NCBI GenBank assembly: GCA_020226215.1
Contig: CM035231.1
Coordinates: 52,046,876 to 52,110,875, forward strand
Direction: 5' to 3'
DNA length: 64,000 nucleotides
Source: Sindora glabra
Lineage: Eukaryota > Streptophyta > Magnoliopsida > Fabales > Fabaceae
In this document: one piece after another, positions 24,540-37,379 of the stretch
Numbering within the stretch: the stretch's first letter is position 1
How the letters are laid out: every line of letters begins with the position of its first letter
Position numbers and translations under genes: made by a program
The notes under the pieces: generated by a model
What the model was told of the DNA's origin: nothing
What the model saw: the letters and a program-made list of their open reading frames with translations, nothing else
Database searches by the model: none

Positions 24540-26450
24540 AATGAGGAAATTTGCCAAAAACACTGTCTTTTGTCTTCGTCTTTTGTCCCTAAAAATAGGA
24601 AAAATATTCAGACGTGTCCACTACAGAAAATTTTAGTACTATTTTCTCTTGTATGACAATAGATCAAGAAATCATCTTTTAAATTTTAATATTCACTCAA
24701 TTGTGATGTCAAAATATCTTATTTAATAAAATGCAATACTATGTAATACTCAAATCTCAATTCTATTACAATGGAGCTAAAAAATACTTTCTTAAAAATT
24801 GACTTCTCATATCGCCAAGTGCGTTCAATATATGATTCATGCCAAGCAAAGGTAATTAGTATTTAACCACGGTAAGCTCTAGAACAACTACCACAAGTTT
24901 GGATTACTTGTTCCTTGAGCATATAAACTTGAAGTTTAAAAGGTGCACAATTTTTCTTTAGAAAATTGCGAAACGTTTCCTCAAAAAAAAAAAAAAAGGA
25001 CTTAATAGGGTTTCTAATTTTAAATGATTGTTGATATGCAACTCACTTTGTTTGATTCATTGGAAGTTATTTTTCATTAAATGATCTCATTTGTCTTATT
25101 ATATATGAAGTGTGCCATATTATTTGCATAATATAATTAATAATTTATAATATTTTGTGTGATGATGGTAAGAGAAAGTAGCTTCCTCTTTGAAATAGAA
25201 GATGTTGTTTTTTACTATATCCCTTCTTTAACTTTAAATAATTAAAAAAAATTCATCATCTTAATATTTTATAATAATACTTCAATGTATTAAAACTGTT
25301 TTTCTTTAAAACAAATACACCCTCAATTTCAATCCAATGCCGGAGATTCATTCAGATTTTTATTGCAGTTCAATTTTTGGGTGCATATAATAAGATCAAT
25401 CTTTTTTTAACGTTTGTTCTTTTTCCTCATTCATTTTCCATTTTTTTCTAATTCATTATTGATTTACCTATTGGAGACTATTTATGGGGCTTCTATTGTA
25501 CTCTTGTTTGTGTGCTTAACACATGTGCCATTAATTATTTATTACTGGTTCCAATTTTTATTCAGGGGATTAGGAAGTGTGTATTGAGACAATTATACCC
25601 TTATTGCTATTTTTAATAAGAAAATTGACTTCCTTGATGGTAACTTGCATAAATTCTGGTAATAATTTCTTAAAATCGGGTAGTAACTTCTTTAAACTTA
25701 GATGGTAACTTTGTACATACTAAGAAATGTTATGAATTTTTAATAAGACATTACCAAATGAGTAAGGAATGTTTCTGCCAGCATTTGGGCAGGTTACAAC
25801 ATAACTTTGGCAATGTTACTACCTCGTTAATACAATGTTATTAACTTAGTTAGAGATGTATTACCTACATTTTAGAAGGAAACAAGTTTGGCAATGTTGC
25901 TAACTGCATATCCTAGCGTGAATAAATTGTCGCAAGATTTCAATGAAATTAGAGGAAGTTCATCAATTTTAAAGAAAAAGGTTTTACGATGAGAGGTTAG
26001 AATTACATCTCTGTCATCACATGCGGTTGTCTAACTTTGAATGCGATCAACAACATAATCAACCACGGTAACAATGACAAGCTACTGCTTCCAATGCTGA
26101 ACGTGGTGGCCCTGGCCTTCACACTCTAAACGCTTTCTGGACGTGAAACACTATCGTTTAAAAAGCACCAAATTCCTTAGGTAAAATGTACATAAGGATA
26201 ATTCCGGTAATGAGTTAATTTTTATTTTCCTTCCTCAACCGGTTACAAGTTTAGTTACCTAAATAGTGAATAGTTTTAATTGAAAGTCAAAGAATTAAAT
26301 GGCTTAGATAATCTCTCCCTTATAATACTTTTCAGTATTCACAAATTTCCGGTAATTACCATAAACAAACCCTCTATATGACCAATTTAATTACACGCAT
26401 CGCCACTTTTTTAACTCACTTTTTTATTTAAATTCATCGCTTCCCTAGAA
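24540..26450. other. Intergenic DNA upstream of gene A
   Basis: The part near 24820-24870 (GATTCATGCCAAGCAAAGGTAATTAGTATTTAACC) resembles 41438-41485 in intron 3 of gene B, another sign of segment duplication. A stretch at 25560-26370 repeats TTACC/GGTAA-type motifs (for example AATGTTACTACC, GGTAATTACC) and may be an old insertion. No gene was recognised. Confidence 0.4.
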
Positions 26451-26844
26451 GCTTATGCTTGTAGATAAGTGAAAAAAATAATTATTATAACTTTTCTAAA
26501 ATGTTTATGTAAAAACAATAAAAAATTCAAAAAGAAAATATTACTAAATAAATACACAAAATTATAGTTAAATTTTAAGTTAATATATAAAAAGTAATTA
26601 TTATGAAACTTATGACATCGTATAAAAATCAAGTTGATCCAGCTTCTTATTTGATTCAAAATATACCCTGTGCTTAAGGTAAACAATTATATTCCAAAAT
26701 TTAAATATCCAAGTGGCATTATTTTATTAATGCAAAAAGGCATGATATTGAAACTAACTATTTAGTAAAATATTACATTTACTTAAGTTCACGCACTTAA
26801 TTGTACGCACTTTCCAATTAATAATATATCTGAATTTGGAGAGC

Positions 26845-27660
26845 ATAACATGTGAGGTAAGTTTGGATAACATTTTACTGTTGACTTGTTTAGATAGAGG
26901 ACAGCGCAGAGAAAAGAAAAGAAAGGGGAAGGGAGATCAAGGGATAACATTTCCCTTATTTTTGTTTAAAATGGAAAAAATGATGAGAGTTTATAATTTA
27001 TTTTTTAAAATGTTTCAAATTCTTAATATATATTTTGCATTCTTTTAAGATGGGCAATTTTGAAAACTTACCTATTTAATTTATTATTTTAATAATTTTT
27101 TATGTTTAATTTGCGTGTAACTTTCACCAACTTTTAAAGATGATAACATCTGATTAAAAGATCTGAAGCCAACCCATTTCGAGTTTTAAAAATATAACAA
27201 TGAATTTTTTATAAAAAGATAAAATTATTTCTTATTGATAGTGATTAAATTTAATAATTATAACACATATTTATTTATCCATACTTATTGATAAATAAAA
27301 AATAAAATGTTATTATATGTTGACTTAATATTTTATTTGTCCTAGAAAAAAATTTAAGGGAAATCTTTTTAGAGAGAAAAATTTAAAGAGGAAAATTTTC
27401 ATAGAGACATTTTTAGAATTCGCTTAACCATAAAAATTTATTAACAAATTATGATTTTTAAGAAAATATAAAATTATAAAAAATTATAATTAATTACATA
27501 TTCTAATTTAATCACCTATTATTATCCTCTATATAATTTTAGACATGCATTTACCACTCTTTCTTTTTTGTTCATCCTCTTTCATTATTTTTCTTCCTCT
27601 TTCCCTCCTACCTCTCAAATATATCACAAGTCTATATTACATGACAACTTGTCAAACAAA
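26845..27660. mobile_element. Possible degenerate foldback or MITE-like element
   Basis: The left part contains GTTTGGATAACATTTTACTG and an AGAAAAGAAAGGGGAAGGGAG purine tract. The right part contains the pyrimidine counterpart CCTCTTTCCCTCCTACCTCTC and CAAACAAACAAG. The inverted arrangement suggests an old terminal-inverted-repeat element, but I could not pair exact ends. The 70-codon open frame at 26836-27048 lies inside and is low complexity. Confidence 0.3.
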
Positions 27661-27799
27661 CAAGTTTGTGTAGCATTATTAAAAATAAATATACAAATAA
27701 AGTATGACAAAATAACAGTAGTTGGCAAATGATTTTTCTAATGATTTACAGAATCATATATTGAAGGAGTTGGATTCCATAATAGAAAATTAGTGATCG

Positions 27800-27950
27800 A
27801 GATGGACACGTCTTCTTGCTGGCCTATATATGCAATTGCTCCCCTGGCAGCAGCCTGGCAACACTTAAGCATTACTATAATAAAAATCTTAATAATAATG
27901 CGAAAATAAGCTAACTTGGTTGACTAATCGCTGACTGAAAATTATGTAAT
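27800..27950 (+). other. GC-richer stretch of unknown role
   Basis: An ATG at 27803 opens a 35-codon frame (MDTSSCWPIYAIAPLAAAW...), and a TATA-like CCTATATATGC lies within it. The sequence stands out from its AT-rich surroundings but has no recognised family. It could be a promoter fragment or a relic exon. Confidence 0.2.
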
Positions 27951-28082
27951 GTAATATTACTACAATACTATTTATATGACATCATTTATTATGTCGTCTC
28001 CTTTTTTCTTGATGACATCATTTGTTATAACATCTATAACGTCACTTCTAGAGTACGAACAAAACTTTTGCTTTTATTATGG

Positions 28083-28684
28083 CTCCATTTCGTACAATAA
28101 ATAAGTTAACTTATAATTTACTAATCTAGTCAATAAGTTATAAGTTAACCTTTAAAAGTGTTTCTTGCACCAACTTATAAATTACTCTAAGTAGCTTATA
28201 AGCTCTTATTTAATAAGTTATAAAGTAACTTATATCTTGTAAGCTACTACTTTTTTAAATTTTTTTCAAATCTATCCTTATTTTTTTTTATTAATTTACA
28301 ACCTATAACTTTTGTAATATAAATTTAAATAATTTTTATAAAATATAATTAATTATATTTTAATTAATTATAATTTTATAATAAATAATAAAATAAAAAT
28401 TATATAAGTAAATAAATATATAAGTTTATTAAATATAATTAATTAAATATTAAAAATTATAATTTTATTTTAAACTTTTTAATTACATTAGTATAATTTA
28501 ATTTTTACATAAATATAAATTATTTTAATTATATATTTATTTCTATTAATATATTCTTTTATGTTATTTTATAATTTCAACTAATTTAACAACTAATTTT
28601 ATAAAATACTCTAATTAAATTATCAGTTATCAGCTAGTTTATTAACTACTAAGTAACTTATCAGTTATTTGCACGAAATGGAGA
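28083..28684. mobile_element. MITE-like element with CTCCATTTCGT inverted ends
   Basis: The left end reads CTCCATTTCGTACAATAAAT and the complement of the right end reads CTCCATTTCGTGCAAATAAC. The roughly 600-bp interior is almost pure A/T, with repeated TAAGTTA/TAACTTA words near both ends and no open frame. This is a non-autonomous DNA transposon, probably hAT-like, but no clear target duplication was identified. Confidence 0.7.
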
Positions 28685-28739
28685 TAATATTTTTTCTTCT
28701 AGCAAGGCAATATACATGGTAATTAAAATTTTAAATTAC

Positions 28740-31700
28740 ACCAACAAGTCGTTGATACAATGAAAAATTTCTTGGCCTCATATAGATCTTATCTATCAAT
28801 AGGGGTTTGTATTCTAAAGAGATAATTGATGGAAGGAGAGATTGTAATTTTACTAATTATAATATAATTATAGTGGGATTGGATAGTGATATTTGTATTG
28901 GATTTGCACAACATTTTTAGAAGACTAAGTGAATTTTGCCGAAAAGTATTTAAATTTATTTAATTAACATTAAAATATGATTTCAATAACTAATTTTATA
29001 GTTTTTAAGAATTAAGTTCCTATATATTGTTTGCTGTACTCTAAATTTTATGGAAAATATTATTAAAATGAATAATATACCTTTCAAAATTGTAATATTA
29101 AAAATAAAAACTATTGATAAATTTTAAATGTCTCTCATTATCTTTTTGTAAAGCCATATTTTTAACCTCTCTTTCCATCATAATATTTTGAATTTTTTTT
29201 TTGTTTTCTAATTTATTATGAAAATAAAATATATTTGCATAGAAAATTAAGGTGTTTATTATATACATCTTAAATTATCTTAATATAATTAAAATAAAAT
29301 ATAAATTAAATGAAGAAAATAATAATCAAATAATTAATATAAAAAATAATTGATTCTATCAAATTTATAAAAATATATAAGAAATAAATAATTTTAACTT
29401 TATAAATAAATATTAAAATAATAAATAACAAAGAAAATATATAAAATAATATAATAGATATTTAATAAAAATAGTTCTATCTAGAATTAAATTTCTATTA
29501 TAATTATCTTTATGCTTCTATTTATAATTTAATTTATGATTAACATTTAATATTTATTTTATATAATTTTATAAAATATTCATTCTAGTTATTATATAAT
29601 TAATAAAATAATTACATGTTATATAATTAATAATTACATTTGCATTTTATAATTAATAATTATATATAATATTATTTTCAAATGATGAGGAGAAAAATAT
29701 AGAGTGATCATTTGTCAAATTGATTAGGAGTAATTTTGTGTTTTTATCTATATTTGATATGAGAAGTTTTTTTTACCAAGAATGTGCGAATAAGTAACTT
29801 CCCATAATTTATATCTTAGATAATTTTAATTCCTCAATTTTAACAGTTAATAACTAATCAAATAACTTAAAATTTTCTTACTTGTTAGGAAGTTGTAATT
29901 CCCATGCCACTTTTACCAACCAAACCACCTCTTTCTATCTTTCTGATAGGATAATTAAGTTGTATATTTACTGAATTTGTTTTCTTAATTATACAGTGAT
30001 TGCTTTGATCTTTCCTATAAGCTCGTATTCTTTGATACATGTGCGAAAGAGAATCTCCCGAAGTGTTTGCTTGAAAATAAAGCTTTTAATTTCTATTTAA
30101 GCCTATCAACTTATAGTAACATGGGTTCTCTATGCATGAAAAAGACAACTGTAGAAAAGATTAATTTTAGTTGCAGCCGTGTTTCAGGGTTGCATTAATC
30201 TTTGATGTCTTATCCTATTCTTGAGTTGAGTATATTCAATTATTTCAATACTTAGATACAAACCAGAGGTAATTAATATTCAAAGGTTTTAAAACTTTAA
30301 TTACAAGGCATAGTAAACGTAAATATTTTTTAATGTAGAGATTTGGTGACAAGAGGTAGGTAGCATTAGTATATATAGAGAGAAGATTAAGAATTTAAAT
30401 TTCAGCCACTATCCATGTAAATCAATTTTACATTATCATATTTATTTTTATATTAATAAAAAATTAAAATATTTTTATTATTGATAAAAAATTATTACAT
30501 GTGTTGTTATATTAATAAAAACTTTTAAAATATTCTTATTATTGATAAAAATTATTACATCTTAATGATGTGTCATTTGCTTTTTCATTGATAATGTAAA
30601 AATTTTTCTTGTAATAGTACATCAAATTTAAAGTCAAACCAAAAAGAGATTTAAATTTTCTAGTTGAATAATTTTGGAAAATAATATAACAACCAGAACC
30701 ATCTTTGATTCCTTGTGCTAATAATGTTGATCACATATATTTTTATCTTAATGAGATTTTGTTACTTCATTTTCAAATGATTTTTGTTATTTAAACATAA
30801 GATAAATTACATTTACCTCCATGAAATTTAACTTAATTACATTTGCATCCTTCATTTCCATTTTTATAAATATACACCCATGTCTCTTATTTTCAAAAAG
30901 CAGCGAAGGTAAGCGCACATTTAAAATAAAAGAAAAGGGACATAAGTATATATGAAAAGAGATGTTCATTTATATTTTTAAAAATATAAGAGGTATAAGT
31001 ATAATTATATTAAACTCTAAAGTGAATATAATTTACCTTTAAATATATTATTAAATGATTTACATACTTAAAAGTATACATACCAGTATGAAAAATTATA
31101 TCTAAATCAAAATAACATAGAAGGGATAAAATATTTTAGACAACGAGTCATTAATTTATTCTCGTAAAACTCAAAGTTTAATTTAGATCTTAATTTATCT
31201 AGGTTATCCAACCTTCCTAATATCTACCCTTTTCAAGTTCTATCATGAGTTAATATTTTGATAATAATTCCCCGTCACATATTCATAGTTTTCACGATCC
31301 ATATGTGACTAGCGTAGAAAATCGCCGCAAGATGATATCTCACAAGCTTGGCTAGTAGTGAGTAATGTATATAGACAAAACACAATCAAACATGAGGAAC
31401 TTGTCATTTGCTTCACAGAATTCACATTGTAACTTAGCAGCATGACGACATGCGCAAGGATCAAATTTAAATTCCGATGGATTATTTCACTAATGATTTT
31501 AGATTACAATGATACTTTATTTTTGTATTTCATTTGAATAAAATTTTTAATTTAAACAAGTTATTGATTTGAATGAAAATTTTAATAGATTATTTATTTT
31601 ATTTATATTTTTGCCACTAGTACCATATTTACATATTTTAAATTTCCCTATTTAGGAAAAATCATATTATTATAATTTCAGAAATTAATAATTTTTAATC

Positions 31701-31990
31701 TTTTATTTAAACAAATTAATGTCAAAAAATGTTTTGTCTGCATAATATTTTATCAAAAAATTTGTTATATATTTGTAGAAATTTTCAATTACTGATAAAT
31801 TTTCATTAATTTCTACTTTTTTTAAAAGAAATTATGAAATTATTTTGAGGTGGTTTCATCAATAACTTCTGCTGGGGTAGGATTTATTTTATTAAAAGTC
31901 AAAAGTCAATTTTTAATTGCGTGAAAACAATTTCCATATTGAAATAATATTTTCTTTATCCGAATCCTAAGCAATTCAAAGATTTCAATA
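28740..31990. other. AT-rich intergenic DNA, no gene seen
   Basis: There are long A/T tracts (28940-29700) and a short possible MITE end near 29880-29935 (ACTTACTT.., CCATGCCACTTTTACCAACC). The 60-codon minus-strand frame at 30787-30969 shows no motif. Nothing coding could be supported. Confidence 0.5.
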
Positions 31991-31998
31991 TTTGCCAT

Positions 31999-32226
31999 GT
32001 GCGCCATAAGGTCAGCTTAGTTTGGGTCTCCGTCTTTGCTTCTACGGGTGGGCGATCGTTGGCTCAACAGCTAGCAAACTGCGAGTGTTATACTTACGCT
32101 ACCTACCGGAGGAAACGCAAACGTGAGAGAATCGACCTCAATTTCTCCAATCTTTCTCGATGGGTTGGGTGGGAACTTCATCCTAATCCTTTCAAATCGA
32201 ATATCGATCCTCTACTACACCTTTGA
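31999..32226 (+). other. GC-richer 75-codon open frame, unidentified
   Basis: The frame reads MRHKVSLVWVSVF... and includes a basic RRKRKRERID run near residue 38. Its base composition is clearly richer in G+C than the flanking 3 kb, which is compatible with an exon or a captured gene fragment. No family is recognised, and no splice partner or promoter was found. Confidence 0.25.
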
Positions 32227-32229
32227 TCT

Positions 32230-33690
32230 CATCCTTTTTATTATTTTTAATTAAAATAAATATAATTTTTTAATAAATTCTGTTGACTATAAAAAAAAAT
32301 TATAAACCTAGCTGACTGCTACTTTTGACAAATGACAGAAAAATGATTAGAGAAGAAGGAAAGATATTGATTCATTTAAATCACATCACCAGAATTTCTA
32401 CGAAGTTGGTGGGATAAAGAATTTCTGAAGTTGGTGGAACCAAGATTTCAGTCTTGATATTTTCATTTTTATTGTTGTATATTTTTATAAAAAAATTTTT
32501 GAAAAAATAAATAATTCATTTTTGAAATAATTGAATTTATCTTCTTTTTAATTTTAAAATCTAATTTAAAATTAATACTCATGATTAACTTAATTAGTTA
32601 TCTTATTGAATTACATATTTTGTAATAAACCTTTTAAATAAGAATGATAATACTATTGTATGTTTATTTATTATGTCATTTTTTACTCATATTCTACAAC
32701 TTAATTTTGAGTATCTAATTAAAATTCGATACATCTAATTTAATTTTTTTAATTAATTATATTACATGAATATTATAAGCAACAAATTGATGAAACAAAT
32801 CATTAGTTTGCAATAATATTATGGTTTTTATTTTAAAATTTATCAGAAATTATATAATTTAATAAAATAATTAATTAAGTGTATGATATTTGTTAATTTC
32901 AAGTTTATGTAATTTAAATTTTTTATTTTTAATATTTTTAATTTCGTTGTAAATTTTGCACGTTTTATTATAGGACATGATTTTTAAGTTTTCGAAATAG
33001 AATAATTATTAAGTTGTGACATTCTCTAGAGACACATCAACTTCCGTTAATGTCATGCTTTTGTTTTTGTGAACCTCGAGAACTATTTAATACAAAATCA
33101 CATTCCCGTAGAATCAACAATGACTGTAAAATACTGAAAAATATAAAAATTTTATGCAGTCAAGTTTGACATTATCATTTTAAGTTTCTATGCTTATATA
33201 AATATCACGAAATTTTAAATCCAAAAGTGTGCTAAGTGATCTAGCATTTTGGTAAGAATAAAAAAAGATGATTAAAAAAATTAAGCTTGTGATACGACAT
33301 CAAACGGCATACAAATATGTACACAGCTAATGTTCAAAATTCAACTTCCAGTTCTATAACAAGCAGCAACAAAACCTAAGCTTTTGGGAAGCCTTCTGCA
33401 ACCAACTATTGACAATTTTAGCAACACGAAAAACTATTATCTCCACTGAGTTGTAGATATTTGGCGGATCACATATTGCCACAACATTAATTAAATAAAA
33501 AGAGGGAAAATATTGACACAATCCAAAGTATTCAACTATGGGTTATAATTGACCCAACTTATCTTAAATCTAGTTCATTTTGACGATTCAAGAATTATTG
33601 CGCTTATATATTTGCGGGATTGATCAGCAAATGCAGTTTGAAAGTCTATTACAATAATTGATCATTTAAGTTACACCTTCTCACATCAGC
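32230..33690. other. AT-rich intergenic DNA, no gene seen
   Basis: The stretch contains long A/T runs, especially 32450-33000, and no exon-like sequence. Confidence 0.5.
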
Positions 33691-33764
33691 CTACATAGCA
33701 GCTCCCGATACAAACACTGGTATGCACCATGTATAAAGGTATCTTATTCTTATTTTTATACTAT

Positions 33765-33905
33765 GAAATTACCGAATAAGCAATCAGAATACTCTCCCGA
33801 CCACCAGAACCGACCACCTGTTCTCTCATCCTGCATGTCCTGGAGGCCGCAATTGATCCATACAAATGGGGATTTTCAAATACATGGACGTATGTCACAA
33901 TAAGT
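33765..33905 (-). other. Unassigned exon-like open stretch
   Basis: The interval is GC-richer than its surroundings and open in more than one minus-strand frame. One frame reads FVWINCGLQDMQDERTGGRF, then WWSGEYSDCLFGNF; another reads HVFENPHLYGSIAAS.... Neither has a start codon, and I do not recognise either. It may be a relic exon or a transposon fragment. Confidence 0.2.
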
Positions 33906-34285
33906 GTCCTTTCCCAATGCGAACTGTAAAACTGTGTTTAGAATGAAAATAGTTAAATGAATTTCAAAAGATTATATTTTTTATTTGATGATCATACAAC
34001 CTTAAATATGGGCACATGGCCTATAGCTAAGCAGCTCAATTGCGCGATCCAATTTTAACCCATTAACATCACCTTTTCTAAGAAAAATTATGCTTAAAGG
34101 ATGACGTTCACTTCAGTTGGATAATATATGCTAGGATGAGAATCTTGCAACTTCTTAATCACATGTGTGTTCTTCATTGGCTCAATAATCAAATCAAAAT
34201 TCAAACCTTAACATATAAATAGGCAAAGATTTATTCACTCTCATCTATTTACACTTCTATATTGTTACTCTACCTCTGATATACT

Positions 34286-34764
34286 TGTTGTATTTAAAAA
34301 TTAAATAATTAATTTTATTAGAAATATTATATGAATTAGCATTAATTAATTATTGAAATATTTATTTACGTAATTAGTTTTGTATTTTAACATTAAGCAT
34401 ACAACAGATCGAGCCCTGGTTTAATGTGTATGATCTATGTTAGGTTAGATCATGCATAAGCCCATATGGGTAGAGGTCCTAACCTACAGCCCTTTAGTAA
34501 TTAGTAGTTTCTTATCACAAGTCTGACCTTAAATAGAGAGATCAGGGTTGTTATTTTGATATTGAAAATAAGGATTCCTACTCCTAAAATTTTCTCTGCT
34601 TTTTTTCCTCTCTATCTGGATAACCTAAGGGGCGAAGTAGGTTGCAATTTTACTCATCATCATCATTCAAATCAGTCATGGCCTCATTAAGTTATGCACC
34701 AGGTACGCTCGTAATTTTGTATAATTAATTTTATATTTCAGAATTTTAATTCATACTTCTAACA
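34286..34764 (+). repeat. 5' LTR of the Copia element
   Basis: 479 bp, starting TGTTGTATTTAAAAATTAAA and ending TTCTAACA. It is nearly the same length as the 3' LTR (478 bp), with roughly 40-45 differences by eye. Confidence 0.92.
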
Positions 34765-34765
34765 A

Positions 34766-34777
34766 TTGGTATCAGAG
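34766..34777 (+). promoter_or_regulatory. Primer-binding site (tRNA-Met type)
   Basis: TTGGTATCAGAGC begins two bases after the 5' LTR. It matches the complement of the plant initiator tRNA-Met 3' end used by most Copia elements. Confidence 0.92.
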
Positions 34778-36338
34778 CATGTTGATAGTATGAATAATTT
34801 GATTATGAGCAATTATGATTATCTAGGGAAAATTTATGAAATTCCCAATTTTCCCTTTTATTTTCATACATGGAATTATAGAATTTTAATTTTGAAATAA
34901 TTTGGATCTATTTTTCTTTTAATTAAATCATGAATCTTGTTCTTATACACATCTGGAATATTATACTACAATTTAATTATATTCTGATTCATAATTATTG
35001 TGGTATGAACGCATGAAGAATTTTGAATCTTAATTATTCCTTAATGCACTAGATTTAATTTTTCTGGCATATATTAGTATGCATTGTTTCTACATGCGAA
35101 TACCATTGCATCAATTTTTTTTGTTCTTATTGAATTTTATTTCTCCTATTGATAAATAATTATTGAATTGTTTTGAATCACCATTTGACGAACTTAGATA
35201 TGATTTGAAAATATATATTTCATGCGTTGTTGAATCTGTGGTTTTCCTATTAAAAGTATGAAATTCTATGTTTGACTGAAGCTGATGGAAAACCTTATAT
35301 ACATATATATATATATTTTTTAAATGGCTCAAAATAATTTTCTAGAACATGAAAAAAAACTTGTTAATGGCAAAAAATGGACACCATGGACCAAACCAAG
35401 AAGGAGGAGTTGCTGAAAAACCACTCCAGGAGGCGCTGGGAGCGATGTCCACACGCAACAAAAGTGCATTAGACACATGCGCCAGGCCAAAGGGTTCTGG
35501 AAGGGCACGTGTGAATTACACGCGCTAAGTGGCACATTACAGAAATTTTCCTTGACCTTTTGTGTAGTTTTTCCTACTACCTTTATTTTCCACTCGCGGA
35601 CCAGGGAGAGTGTGGGCACATGTGACTTACGCATATTGTTTCTCAAGCTAAATTTTGCTCCAATTACATAAAATTAATTTTCCTATTTATTGGGAATTTT
35701 TCTAGAATTTTTGGAGGCCAGTAAGTATTTATTTTGAATTTTATAAAGTTTATATTGCATAAAATTATATTTTATTTAAAGAATTTTGACCTGAAAAAAT
35801 TCATGGACATTCTTTACATTTTTTTCTGGGTTTGGTGAGCTATCACTCTCTCTAGTTATGAGTATAATTATATTAGATAATTTTAAGCCCTTAATTATGT
35901 AATTCTAGTACATATAAAACACATAAAGCTATTTATCTCGTACCAGTGATAGATTATGGATATAATAAGACTGTGTTACATAAAATATTGTCCTTCTGGG
36001 ATTTTTTTGGAGTATATTGCATTAATGATGGATACACCCTATCGGTGTAACATTGTTAATGTAATTTTAGGGTTTAAACTTATTAGAATAGGCATGCAGT
36101 AATTATAATGTTTCAATATTTCTTATACCCTATCGGTATGACTATATTGATTACATTTTTTTTGTAGACTCTTGTACAAGCCAAATCTTATGGTACATGT
36201 AATTTTGATACCACTTTGTTAAATAGTTAGTTAACTGATTTATTTAATTGGGAATCTTATATTATAATTATGTTATGCACACATAATTAATAATTTTCCA
36301 ATCTTGTTGCATCAGTCTCGATCTTTCAACAACTATCT

Positions 36339-37172
36339 ATGGTGAGAACTCTTAATGGAACAAACTATGATGAAAGGAGAGAGTACTTGAACATGTACCT
36401 GACAATTTCTAAGGAGGATTTGGCTCTTAGAGAACCAAAACCGGCTGATCTCTTACCTGAGTCTAGTGTTGCAGATAAAACCTATTATAAACAATGGTAT
36501 GAGTCAAACCAAGTTTGTTTGGCAGTGATTAAGTTCACAATTGAAAAGGGAATTAGAGAGAGTATCCCAAATAAGGCCACTACTGTGGAGTACATGAAAG
36601 CTGTTGGTGAAAAGCTCAAGAAGCTTGACAAGACTTAGAAAGTCTATTATCTCTCCATGCTTGACAACACTCATTACAATGGAGTTTCAAGTGTCAGAGA
36701 GCACATTATGAAGATGATTCATTACTATAATAAGCTGAGATCATATGGTGTTGATCTAGGAGAGAGTACTTTGGTCTACAGCATACTTCAATCACTGCCA
36801 GGTCAATATAGTTACCTAAGAACTTCATATAATTCACAAGAGGGAGAGTGGACAATAGAGCAGATGATTTCTATAGTAACTCAAGAGGAGGAGACTATGA
36901 AAAGTAATCCACAACCTCATTACATCAACTACTTATCTCAAGACTCCAATAATAAGTCAGGAGAAAATGATAAAAGAGGAAAGAAACTGAAGACACAGAT
37001 ATCTAGAAAGTCTGAGTTCAAGAAAAGTGGTGATAAGGGTAATGGACAACAAAAAAAAATTAAAGGCAAGTGCAATTATTGCAACATCCCTAGACATAAA
37101 AAGTCTCAATATTATAAGCTAAAGAACAAGTGTGAGCAAGAAGGGGCTCAGAAACAAGTAGATCCCAAGTGA
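36339..37172 (+). pseudogene. Copia gag polyprotein, nonsense-interrupted
   Basis: One frame is continuous except for a TAG at 36636-36638, between ...KLKKLDKT and KVYYLSMLDN. The upstream part (WYESNQVCLAVIKFTI) and the downstream part (VREHIMKMIHYYNKL, ILQSLPGQYSYL) match the UBN2/retrotran_gag architecture of Copia Gag. The basic C-terminus carries a zinc knuckle, KGKCNYCNIPRHKKSQYY. The CX2C and His are present, but the final Cys of CX2CX4HX4C is replaced by Tyr and the Gly before His by Arg, so nucleic-acid binding is probably lost. No protease follows. Confidence 0.85.
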
Positions 37173-37379
37173 GATGGAAGAAATTGTATTAGGAGTCGTA
37201 AAAAGTAGGATAAAATTAATTACATAGGATCATTTTTTTCTTTATGTTTACCTTTTGGAAACTTTCAATTTGAATTATGTCATTTATGCATTTTTTTTAA
37301 AATTTAATTTCTAGTTCTATTTCAATAATTGTAGTTCTTTCTTTTGATAAAGAAAATTTATTATGATTTCACTATTTTA

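Noticed and set aside
35329..35671. Open frames on both strands between the 5' LTR and gag
   Set aside because: They lie in the leader of the Copia element, which is GC-richer. No motif was seen and the frames overlap on opposite strands.
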